From NCBI RefSeq assembly GCF_006874475.1, contig NZ_VIRM01000068.1:1-41164 (forward strand): a stretch of 41,164 nt of DNA. Direction: 5' to 3'. How positions within the stretch are numbered: the stretch's first letter is position 1; every line of letters begins with the position of its first letter. Source of the stretch: Microbispora hainanensis. GTDB taxonomy: Bacteria > Actinomycetota > Actinomycetes > Streptosporangiales > Streptosporangiaceae. The position numbers and the translations under genes were made by a program. Shown in pieces: positions 1 through 6,789 of the stretch. The notes below the pieces were generated by a model that was not told the DNA's origin, did no database searches, and worked only from the letters and a program-made list of their open reading frames with translations.

Positions 1-45
1 GACGCCTACACCCTCGGCACCCACGACTGGGGGCTCGAATACTGA
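1..45 (+). CDS. C-terminal end of an unidentified gene
   Basis: The first 14 codons read DAYTLGTHDWGLEY and stop at TGA (43-45). The frame and base composition are normal for the neighbourhood, so this is probably the tail of a gene that starts left of the window. Too little remains to name a family. Confidence 0.45.
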   Translation, partial: DAYTLGTHDWGLEY

Positions 46-67
46 CGGCACGGACTGGTTGTGCCAG

Positions 68-134
68 GTTCAAGAGCTGAGGCTTCGCCGAGGCTGCTGT
101 GCCATGTTGAAGAGCTGGGGCTTCGCCGAGGCTG
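68..134. repeat. two 29-bp direct repeats, period 38
   Basis: Copies at 68-96 and 106-134 share the core AGAGCTG(A/G)GGCTTCGCCGAG and differ at only a few positions. Both lie in non-coding DNA. Confidence 0.7.
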
Positions 135-190
135 TGTGTGCTCAACTGCCCTTATAGGTCGTAGCTGCGCTCCGCTTCGCGCTCCGCGCA

Positions 191-287
191 GGCTTTGCTC
201 CACCACGTTGCTCACCTCGGACAGGCGCGTTCACGGGCAGGCTTTGCTTCACCCATTGTCCACCTCGGACGGACGCGCTCACGGGCG
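191..287. repeat. two ~48-bp imperfect direct repeats
   Basis: The unit begins GGCTTTGCT(C/T)CACC, continues through CACCTCGGAC and ends CACGGGC. It occurs at about 191-239 and again at 240-287. The second copy runs into the long inverted-repeat arm. Confidence 0.6.
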
Positions 288-407
288 GGCGGGTGCTCCG
301 GCCGGCCGTGATAGTTGCGGTCTGGTGAGCCTCGGGAGCGGCCATCGCGGGCGCGGTGGTACAGGGCACGGTCTTACGCCGGCCTCCGCACCCGCCCGCC
401 CCCGGCG
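231..407. repeat. long inverted repeat, left arm
   Basis: The reverse complement of 6301-6479 matches this segment almost base for base, with a few substitutions and single-base indels, mostly near the outer end. Inside the arm, GGGCGGGCGGGTGC (283-296) pairs with GCACCCGCCCGCCC (388-401), so the arm can itself fold as a 119-nt unit with 14-bp ends. The two arms bracket lacI-1, the large GH87 gene and lacI-2. Confidence 0.85.
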
Positions 408-447
408 CAGGCGCCGGTGGCATGGGCGGGGCGGGGCCGGTGAAAGG

Positions 448-819
448 TCAGGAGCAGGCGGAGGCGAGCTGCTGGGTCGCCTGGGTGGCCTTCTGGCCGA
501 ACTCGGCGAGCTTGGTCGCGGCGGCCGGGTCCGTCAGGTCGATCTTGAAGGCCGCCCACGAGTCGGCCATGCCGGCGAGCGCCACCTTCAGGTCGCCGTC
601 GGCCTTGCCCGACAGCTCCTTGAGCTGCGCGGCCAGATCACTGGTCGCGGCGTTGAAGCCCTTGACATCGCCGGCCGCGCCGGCCGCCTTGGAGCTGTAG
701 TCGGTGAACGCCTTGGTCGCCTCCTCGCAGACGGCCGTCTGGCCGCCGCTGCAGGCGGCGGTCAGACCGAGAAGGGCGGACGCCGCGACGACGGCGAGGC
801 TGTTCCTGAGGATGTTCAT
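448..819 (-). CDS. small secreted lipoprotein, unknown function
   Basis: A 123-residue protein starts at MNILRNSL, with AGGAAGG a few bases upstream of the ATG. A signal peptide ends in the lipobox LTAAC, so the mature protein should be lipid-anchored on the outer face of the membrane. The rest is Ala-rich and helical with little sequence complexity, ending QQLASACS. A Cys in TAVCEE and the penultimate Cys could form a disulphide. I do not recognise the family. It is divergent from lacI-1, so the two share a promoter region. An in-frame start nine codons upstream is possible but has no better ribosome binding site. Confidence 0.7.
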   Translation of the reverse strand: MNILRNSLAVVAASALLGLTAACSGGQTAVCEEATKAFTDYSSKAAGAAGDVKGFNAATSDLAAQLKELSGKADGDLKVALAGMADSWAAFKIDLTDPAAATKLAEFGQKATQATQQLASACS

Positions 820-936
820 GGTGCCTTCCTGGGAGATCTGCAACACGGCAGACGCTAGGAATCACCTCTTTCACAGTGCTTTCAGCCCGCTTGCAACCGT
901 GTCCTCGAAGATCCTTGGCACGGCCGTTCCGCGTCG

Positions 937-949
937 TATGCTTGCCGCC
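937..949 (+). promoter_or_regulatory. -10 element of lacI-1, leaderless start
   Basis: TATGCT (937-942) lies exactly 7 bases before the ATG at 950. The paralogue lacI-2 has TATAGT with the same 7-base gap, and the flanking bases (GTCGTAT..TTGC) are conserved. This predicts transcription starting at or next to the ATG, and it argues for 950 rather than the in-frame ATG at 938, which lies inside the -10 box. Confidence 0.5.
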
Positions 950-1942
950 ATGACGCGACGGCTTGCGGAGGTTGCGAAGAAGGTCGGGGTCAGCGAGGCC
1001 ACGGTGAGTCGCGTCCTCAACGGCAAGGCCGGGGTGTCCGAGGCCACCCGAGAGGCCGTGCTGACGGCCCTCGACGTGCTCGGGTATGAGCGGCCCACGC
1101 AGTTGCGCGGCGAGCGCGCCCGCCTTGTCGGGCTCGTCCTGCCCGAGCTGCAGAACCCCATCTTCCCGGCGTTCGCCGAGGTCGTCGGCGGGGCGCTGGC
1201 CCAGCAGGGCTTCACCCCCGTGCTGTGCACGCGTACGGTCGGCGGGATCTCCGAGGCCGACTACGTCGATCTTCTGCTGCAGCAGCAGGTGTCCGGCGTG
1301 GTCTTCGCCGGGGGGCTCTACACGCAGACCGGCGTCGTCCACGAGCACTATCTGCGGCTGGTCGAGCGGCGGCTGCCCACCGTGCTGGTCAACGCGGCCG
1401 CCGATCACTGGGACTTCCCCCGCGTCTCCTGCGACGACACCATCGCTGTGGAGCAGGCGCTCGGGCATCTGCGCGCGCTCGGCCACCAGCGGATCGGCCT
1501 CGTCGTCGGCCCCGCCGACCACATGCCGTCCATCCGCAAGCTGGAGGCGTTCCGGGCCGCGGGCGGCGAGCTGGTCGAGCACACGATGCACTCGCTGGAG
1601 GGCGGCCACGCGGCGGCGCTGAAGCTCGTGCGGCAGGACGTCACCGGGATCATCTGCGGCAGCGACCCGCTGGCCCTCGGGGCGATCCGCGCGGCGCGGC
1701 GGGCCGGCCGGCGCGTGCCCCAGGACGTGTCCGTTGTGGGATATGACGACTCCGCGCTCATGACGTGCGTCGACCCGCCGCTGACGACCGTGCGTCAGCC
1801 GATCGAGGCGATGGGCCGGGCCGCGGTGGAGCTGCTGGTCAGCCAGATCGAGGGCGCCGCCGTCGCCACCGGCGAGCTGTTGTTCGAGCCGGAGCTTGTC
1901 GTCCGCTCCTCCACCGGCCGCGTCGGCGTCCCCGTCTCCTGA
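950..1942 (+). CDS. LacI-family regulator 1 of the alpha-1,3-glucan locus
   Basis: A 330-residue LacI/GalR repressor. The N-terminal helix-turn-helix (LAEVAKKVGVSEATVSRVLNG, about residues 5-25) and the hinge region are followed by a periplasmic-binding-protein-like sugar domain ending in the typical PPLTTVRQPIEAMG segment. The first 25 residues are identical to those of lacI-2 (5209-6219), so both should bind the same operator. This copy is shorter by about eight residues after KLEAFRA, where lacI-2 reads YAAANGLELGPDH. It runs convergently toward the large GH87 gene. The ligand is probably a nigero-oligosaccharide, which is inferred from context only. Confidence 0.9.
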   Translation: MTRRLAEVAKKVGVSEATVSRVLNGKAGVSEATREAVLTALDVLGYERPTQLRGERARLVGLVLPELQNPIFPAFAEVVGGALAQQGFTPVLCTRTVGGISEADYVDLLLQQQVSGVVFAGGLYTQTGVVHEHYLRLVERRLPTVLVNAAADHWDFPRVSCDDTIAVEQALGHLRALGHQRIGLVVGPADHMPSIRKLEAFRAAGGELVEHTMHSLEGGHAAALKLVRQDVTGIICGSDPLALGAIRAARRAGRRVPQDVSVVGYDDSALMTCVDPPLTTVRQPIEAMGRAAVELLVSQIEGAAVATGELLFEPELVVRSSTGRVGVPVS

Positions 1943-2023
1943 CGGCCTGCCGAGGGGGTCATGCTGTGTGGGGGAGCCCGGAGGAGGAGGCGTCCACTCC
2001 TCCTCCGGGCGTCCCGTTCCGGG

Positions 2024-4864
2024 TTACGAGGCGTACGCCTCGAACTCGGAGATCTGCGCGGCCGGCCAGCCGGTGTTACCGGTGACGTTCAGCCGCAGGT
2101 AGCGCCGGGCGGCGGCGGGCACGGCGATGGTGACGCTGTTGCCGGTCGCCGGGTTGAACGTGTAGCCCGCCGGTCCCGCGATCGTCGTGTAGTTCGTGCC
2201 GTCGGTGCTGCCGAGGACCGACAGCGTCTGGGTGCGGGTGCCCCAGGCGGAGCTCGGCGGCAGCTTGAGCACCACCCTGGCGACCGTGACAGAGGTGCCG
2301 AGGTCGACGGTCAACGCCTGGGGGAAGGCGTTGTTGGCCGATTCCCAGTAGGTCGAGGCGTTTCCGTCGGTGGTGTCGGCCGGGGCGTACGTCTGGGTGC
2401 TGCTGGTGGCCGTGACCGTCTTGCCGGCGGCGAGGTTGCCTGTGGGCGGCGGGCTGGGGGAGGCACTTGGTGACGGGCTGGGCGAGGGGCTGGGCGAGGG
2501 GCTGGGGGTGCCGCCGGTGCCGTACACCTCGAAGGCCGACAGCTGCCCGGCCGGCCAGCCGGTGTTGCCGGTGACCGTCACCCGGACGTACCGGACGTTG
2601 GCGGTGGAGAACGGGATGGTCACCGTGTTGCCGGTGGCGGGGTTGAAGGTGTAGCCGGCCGGTGCCGCGAGTGTCGTGTAGGTGGCGCCGTCGGTGCTGC
2701 CGAGGACGGACAGGGTCTGAGTGCGGGTGGCCCAGGCGGTGTCCGGCGGCAGCTTGAGCACCACACGCTGGATCGGGGTCACGGCGCACAGGTCGACGGT
2801 GATCGACTGCGGGAAGGCGTTGTTGGCCGACTCCCAATAGGTCGAGGCGTTTCCGTCGGTGGTGTTGGCCGGGGCGTACGTCTGGGTGCTGCTCGTCGCC
2901 GTGACCGTCTTGCCCCTGGCGAGGTCGCCGCTGCCGGGAGCGCACGTCGTCGGGCTGGGCGAGGGGGTGGGGGAGGTGGACGGCGAGGGGCTCGGGCTCG
3001 GGCCGCTGCCGTCGTAGATGTAGTCGGGCTCGGGCCACTGGCCGGTGCAGACGGTGGAGCTCGGGCTCCAGCCGGAGTTGCCCGTGCCGAACGTGGGGGC
3101 GAACCCCGTGCCCACGCAGTTGTGGATGGCCACGCCCGCGCCGATGTGGGCCGCGCTCACGTTGGTGAAGGTCGCCTTCGCCGCCGCCTGGGCCTGGATC
3201 AGGTACGTCCCGGTGCCGTCGATGTTCACGTTCGAGAAGTTGACGGTCTGGGTGCTGCCCTCGATGAACTGGATGGCCTCGTAGGAGCTGTCGATGACGT
3301 CGGTGTCGGTCACGTTGATCGTGGCGTTGACCGGCTCGTTGAGCGCGTCGAACCAGATCGCGCCGACGCCGAAGTTCCAGTTGTAGTCGCTGTTGCCCGC
3401 CCGGATCAGGGTGTTGCGGGCGACGCTGATCGTGCCGGCGACGGCCGTGCCCTGGCCGGAGTTCACCCCGGGATAGCGGTTCGCGACGTGGATGCCGCCG
3501 CCGTTGGTGACGGTGTCGCTCACCACGTTGTCGGTGATCTTTATGTCCCGGCCGCCGTACGTGACGATGTTGTTGGCCAGCACCGGCGCGACCACGGTGT
3601 TGTGGGTGAACGCGTTGTTCACGTTGGCGATCCGGTCGGGCCACATCGCCAGGCCGTCGTCGCCGCTGTTGCGCACGAAGGTGTTGGTCACCGTGGAGTC
3701 GGTGACCCCGGTGTGGAAGTTCACGCCGTCGGCCGTCTGGTCGAGGATGCGGCTGTTCTTCAGCGTGAAGTTGTCCATCGGGCCGTCCATCCAGGCCCCG
3801 ACCTTGGTGTGCTGGATCCACAGGTTGTCGACGACCGAGTCGGTCATCGCGCCCCCGAGGGCGTTGACCTGGTCTTCGTCCACGCGCTCGGTGATGTCGC
3901 CGATGATCGCGAAGTCGCGCAGGGTGACATTGCGGCTCGGCCCGCCCGCCTCGTGCGGCCGGATCGGGCCGGTGTAGCCGCCGCCGCTCACGTACTTGCC
4001 GTAGACGCCGACGGCGCGGTTGCGCTGGGTGGGGTGGCGGCCGGTGAGCACGCTGTACCAGGGCCCGGCGCCGCGGAGCGTGACCCCGTCCACCACCACG
4101 TGGTCCCACAGGGTGTACGTCCCTGCCGGGATGTAGACCTCCTTGCCCTGGGCCTTCCCGGCGTCGACGGCGGCCTGGAACGCGGCGGTCGAGTCGCTCG
4201 TGCCGTCGCGGTCGGCGCCGAAGTCGTCGACCGACAGCGATCCGGCCGGCCGGGGGATCGGGTCGGGCACGAGCTCGAAGTCGGCGAGGTCCACGACGAA
4301 CCAGGGCGCGACAGCGGTGGAGGCCACCTGGATCCGCACCTTGGTCCCCGCCGGCAGGGTCGACCCGAACGTCGTGCGGGCCTCGTCGTAGAAGTGGTGC
4401 GGCTTGTCGCCGGGCGAGTTGCCGAACGGGTAGCCGCCGTAGAACCAGCCATATCGGGAGGTGAACTGCAGGTCCTTGAGCTTCGTGCCGTTGACCCGCA
4501 GATCGACCGGCGCCGTGATGCCCGTTCCTGCCGCGTTGTCCGGCACGCTGTAGCGCACGGTCATCGCGTTGGCGGGCGTGGGCAGGGTGAACTCGACGTA
4601 CTCTCCCGGCGCGTCGAGCCGTACGGCCCGGCGGCCCGACGCCTCCGACGGCAGGTGGGTGTAGACGCGGTCCGGGCCGATCTGCTCGCCGTTGGTCGCG
4701 GCGGCCTCGGCCTCGATCTCCGTGAACGGCACGGTCGCGCCTCTTCCCGGGACGGAGAAGGGCGACGGCGAGGTCGCGGCCGACGAGGTGCCGGGGAACG
4801 CCACAACGGTCCCCACGGTGATCAGCGCCCCCGCCACCGCGACGGCGGCTCCGGATCTTCTCAT
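2024..4864 (-). CDS. secreted GH87 alpha-1,3-glucanase (mutanase/mycodextranase) with two discoidin-type domains
   Basis: A 946-residue exoenzyme. A signal peptide (about 1-30, ending GTSSAA) precedes a beta-sandwich (about 45-205) and a right-handed beta-helix (about 205-600). Two F5/8 type C (discoidin) domains follow (about 645-782 and 808-946), each after a Ser-Pro linker. The helix carries D379 in ADGVNFHTG and the pair D402-D403 in NSGDDGLAMW. This spacing (23 and 24 residues) matches the three catalytic aspartates I recall for GH87. Such enzymes hydrolyse alpha-1,3-glucan or nigeran; substrate specificity is inferred. I start at 4864 because AAAGGAAG precedes that ATG and an ordinary signal peptide follows. 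The gene is divergent from lacI-2 and has probable LacI sites upstream. The two C-terminal domains are near copies of each other. Confidence 0.85.
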   Translation of the reverse strand: MRRSGAAVAVAGALITVGTVVAFPGTSSAATSPSPFSVPGRGATVPFTEIEAEAAATNGEQIGPDRVYTHLPSEASGRRAVRLDAPGEYVEFTLPTPANAMTVRYSVPDNAAGTGITAPVDLRVNGTKLKDLQFTSRYGWFYGGYPFGNSPGDKPHHFYDEARTTFGSTLPAGTKVRIQVASTAVAPWFVVDLADFELVPDPIPRPAGSLSVDDFGADRDGTSDSTAAFQAAVDAGKAQGKEVYIPAGTYTLWDHVVVDGVTLRGAGPWYSVLTGRHPTQRNRAVGVYGKYVSGGGYTGPIRPHEAGGPSRNVTLRDFAIIGDITERVDEDQVNALGGAMTDSVVDNLWIQHTKVGAWMDGPMDNFTLKNSRILDQTADGVNFHTGVTDSTVTNTFVRNSGDDGLAMWPDRIANVNNAFTHNTVVAPVLANNIVTYGGRDIKITDNVVSDTVTNGGGIHVANRYPGVNSGQGTAVAGTISVARNTLIRAGNSDYNWNFGVGAIWFDALNEPVNATINVTDTDVIDSSYEAIQFIEGSTQTVNFSNVNIDGTGTYLIQAQAAAKATFTNVSAAHIGAGVAIHNCVGTGFAPTFGTGNSGWSPSSTVCTGQWPEPDYIYDGSGPSPSPSPSTSPTPSPSPTTCAPGSGDLARGKTVTATSSTQTYAPANTTDGNASTYWESANNAFPQSITVDLCAVTPIQRVVLKLPPDTAWATRTQTLSVLGSTDGATYTTLAAPAGYTFNPATGNTVTIPFSTANVRYVRVTVTGNTGWPAGQLSAFEVYGTGGTPSPSPSPSPSPSPSASPSPPPTGNLAAGKTVTATSSTQTYAPADTTDGNASTYWESANNAFPQALTVDLGTSVTVARVVLKLPPSSAWGTRTQTLSVLGSTDGTNYTTIAGPAGYTFNPATGNSVTIAVPAAARRYLRLNVTGNTGWPAAQISEFEAYAS

Positions 4865-4973
4865 GAGCTTCCTTTCCCGCATGCGAGACCCGGGAGATGC
4901 GGCGTGGACGCTGGACCGCCACACCTCCGAAGAAGGTGAGTGGCCCACACGATAAGTTGACGAACATCCATCT

Positions 4974-4998
4974 GCAATATTGCGACGAGAATTCGCAA
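4974..4998. promoter_or_regulatory. candidate LacI operators upstream of the large GH87 gene
   Basis: Two overlapping dyads lie about 110-135 bp upstream of the GH87 start. One is the perfect palindrome GCAATATTGC (4974-4983). The other is TTGCGA (4980-4985) paired with TCGCAA (4993-4998). LacI-family operators commonly have TTGC/GCAA arms, and the lacI-2 promoter carries GCAA..TTGC and GCGCAAA..TTTGCGC. Binding is inferred. Confidence 0.45.
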
Positions 4999-5160
4999 GA
5001 TGACATGCGTGTTACGTCATCGCGTCCCCCCAGCATCCGGCCCCCTGGAACGCTCCCCACATTCCCCGCATGAAGGGCGGTGTCGCGCCCACCCCCCCGA
5101 TCGGCGGCGGGAGGCCCGCGGCTGCACGACCATGGTCTGACCTGCTGGTCCTCAAGGCCT

Positions 5161-5208
5161 GCGCAAATGGATGCAAGTGTTTGCGCTCGCTGTCGTATAG
5201 TTGCGTGC
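5161..5208 (+). promoter_or_regulatory. lacI-2 promoter with overlapping operator
   Basis: The outer dyad GCGCAAA (5161-5167) / TTTGCGC (5180-5186) overlaps an inner dyad, GCAA (5173-5176) / TTGC (5181-5184). The inner one resembles a LacI-family operator with TG in place of CG at the centre. The -10 box TATAGT (5196-5201) stands 7 bases before the ATG, suggesting a leaderless mRNA. A repressor on the dyad would cover the -35 and spacer, so autoregulation is likely. Confidence 0.55.
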
Positions 5209-6219
5209 ATGACACGACGGCTTGCGGAAGTGGCCAAGAAGGTGGGCGTGAGCGAGGCGACGGTGAGCCGCGTCCTCAACGGCAAGCCGGGGGTCTCCGA
5301 CGCCACCAGAGAGGCCGTGCTCACCGCTCTCGACGTGCTGGGATACGAACGCCCCACCCAGCTGCGCGGCGACCGCGGCCGGCTGGTCGGCCTGGTCCTC
5401 CCGGAACTGCAGAACCCGATCTTCCCGGCGTTCGCCGAGGTCGTCGGTGGTGCGCTGGCCCAGCAGGGGTTCACGTCCGTCCTGTGCACCCGGACCGTTG
5501 GTGGGGTCTCCGAGTCCGACTATGTCGACCTGCTCCTCCAGCAGCACGTCTCCGGCATGGTCTTCGCCGGCGGCCTGTACGCCCAGGGGGACGCCTCCCA
5601 CAGCCACTACCGCAGGGTCCTCGACCGCAAGCTGCCGACCGTGCTCGTCAACGCGGCGGTCGAGCATCTCGGGTTTCCGCAGGTCTCGTGCGACGACGTC
5701 GCCGCCGCCGAGATCGCGCTCGCCCACCTCATGGCGCTCGGGCACCGCCAGGTCGCGATGCTGCTCGGCCCGCCCGACCACGTGCCGTCCCAGCGCAAGC
5801 TCGCCGCGTTCCGCGCGTACGCCGCCGCCAACGGCCTGGAACTCGGCCCCGATCACGTCGAGCACACGATGTTCTCGCTGGAAGGCGGGCACGCCGCCGC
5901 CGCGCGCATGGTCGCCGCGGGCGTGACCGGCATCATCTGCGCCAGCGACGTGCTCGCCCTCGGCGCCATCAGGGCGGCCCGCCGGGCGGGGCTGTCGGTG
6001 CCCGAGCACGTCTCCGTCATCGGCTATGACGACTCCGCACTGATGAACTGCGTGGACCCGCCCCTGACCACCGTCCGCCAGCCCATCGACGCCATGGGCC
6101 GGGCCGCCGTCGAGCTGCTCGTGGCCCAGATCGACGCGGCCGTGGTGCCCGGCGACGAGCTGCTGTTCGAGCCCGAACTCGTCGTCCGCGCCTCCACCGC
6201 CCCCGCCCCCCGACCCTGA
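5209..6219 (+). CDS. LacI-family regulator 2 of the alpha-1,3-glucan locus
   Basis: A 336-residue LacI/GalR repressor. It has the N-terminal helix-turn-helix (LAEVAKKVGVSEATVSRVLNG) and a full sugar-binding domain. In the first 120 residues I count about nine differences from lacI-1, none in the first 25. It includes YAAANGLELGPDH, part of which is missing from lacI-1. The ATG at 5209 is supported by the 7-base spacing from TATAGT, which also occurs before lacI-1. The gene is divergent from the large GH87 gene across a 344-bp region with several dyads. About 570 bp downstream begins the sugar transport operon. It probably represses both directions until an alpha-1,3-gluco-oligosaccharide binds; that role is inferred from position. 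Confidence 0.9.
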   Translation: MTRRLAEVAKKVGVSEATVSRVLNGKPGVSDATREAVLTALDVLGYERPTQLRGDRGRLVGLVLPELQNPIFPAFAEVVGGALAQQGFTSVLCTRTVGGVSESDYVDLLLQQHVSGMVFAGGLYAQGDASHSHYRRVLDRKLPTVLVNAAVEHLGFPQVSCDDVAAAEIALAHLMALGHRQVAMLLGPPDHVPSQRKLAAFRAYAAANGLELGPDHVEHTMFSLEGGHAAAARMVAAGVTGIICASDVLALGAIRAARRAGLSVPEHVSVIGYDDSALMNCVDPPLTTVRQPIDAMGRAAVELLVAQIDAAVVPGDELLFEPELVVRASTAPAPRP

Positions 6220-6789
6220 CAGGCCGGCCCGGCTGGGCGTGCCACGACCTGGGGCTTGGCAGCGTGGTGGGGTTTTTGGCACATCAATGAGGGCGCGGAG
6301 CGCCGGGGGCGGGCGGGTGCGGAGGCCGGCGTAAGACCGTGCCCTGTACCACCGCGCCCGCGATGGCCGCTCCCGAGGTTCACCAGACCGCAACTATCAC
6401 GGCCGGCTGGAGCACCCGCCCGCCCGTGAGCGCGTCCGTCCGAGGTGGAGCAATGGGTGAAGCACAAGCATGCCCGTGAGCGCGAGCCGAGGCGCAGCCC
6501 CAAGGACCCGACCAGGCCCATGAGCACAACAGCCGCACAAGCGATGAGCAGGTCTGGCCTCGCGAGCACGCTCGTAAGCGTGCTCGCGGCCGTCGTGGCT
6601 GCTTGCCGAGCGTGGCATGTCGGTTGCAGACCGATCACTGTCACTTTTTTGCACAGTTAATGACGAACTATTGCTCAGTCCTGCATGCCTCTGTATGTTT
6701 CTCGCAACCGAGCGGATCGGGGCGCTCCAGTCGGCCCCGAGCCGTGTGCTTCGACGGGTCGTGGTGCGCGGTTCCAGAAGGGAACGAGG
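6220..6789. other. intergenic region between lacI-2 and the transport operon
   Basis: I see no gene in these 570 bp. They hold the right inverted-repeat arm (6301-6479). The part nearest the transporter has lower GC, with T-runs and half-sites: TCGCAA at 6702-6707 and the dyad CGGT-TGCAG-ACCG at about 6619-6631. That part is the likely promoter region for the operon starting at 6790. I cannot choose a -10 box with confidence. Confidence 0.5.
6301..6479. repeat. long inverted repeat, right arm
   Basis: Reverse complement of 231-407, nearly identical, in non-coding DNA 82 bp after the lacI-2 stop. Its inner 119-nt unit with 14-bp complementary ends lies at 6307-6425 (ends 6307-6320 and 6412-6425), the same length as in the left arm. 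Confidence 0.85.

Larger units (their letters stand above)
46..447. other. repeat-filled intergenic region
   Basis: I see no convincing gene here. The stretch holds two sets of short direct repeats (68-134 and 191-287) and the left arm of a long inverted repeat (231-407) whose partner lies at 6301-6479. Open frames across it are low-complexity Arg/Gly/Ala translations and are probably chance. Confidence 0.6.

Noticed and set aside
2440..2520. Short tandem repeats that could suggest a CRISPR or VNTR
   Set aside because: They encode the Ser-Pro linker between the discoidin domains, an ordinary coding repeat without spacers.
3122..4939. 605-codon open frame on the plus strand opposite the large GH87 gene
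   Set aside because: Its translation is a Val/Asp/Gly/Arg-rich shadow with no recognisable domain, while the minus strand encodes a well-formed secreted enzyme with catalytic motifs. High-GC DNA yields such antisense frames routinely.
2076..5489. Very long minus-strand open frame through the GH87 gene and into lacI-2
   Set aside because: It is out of frame with the GH87 protein, extremely Arg/His/Gln-rich, and crosses the divergent promoter region.
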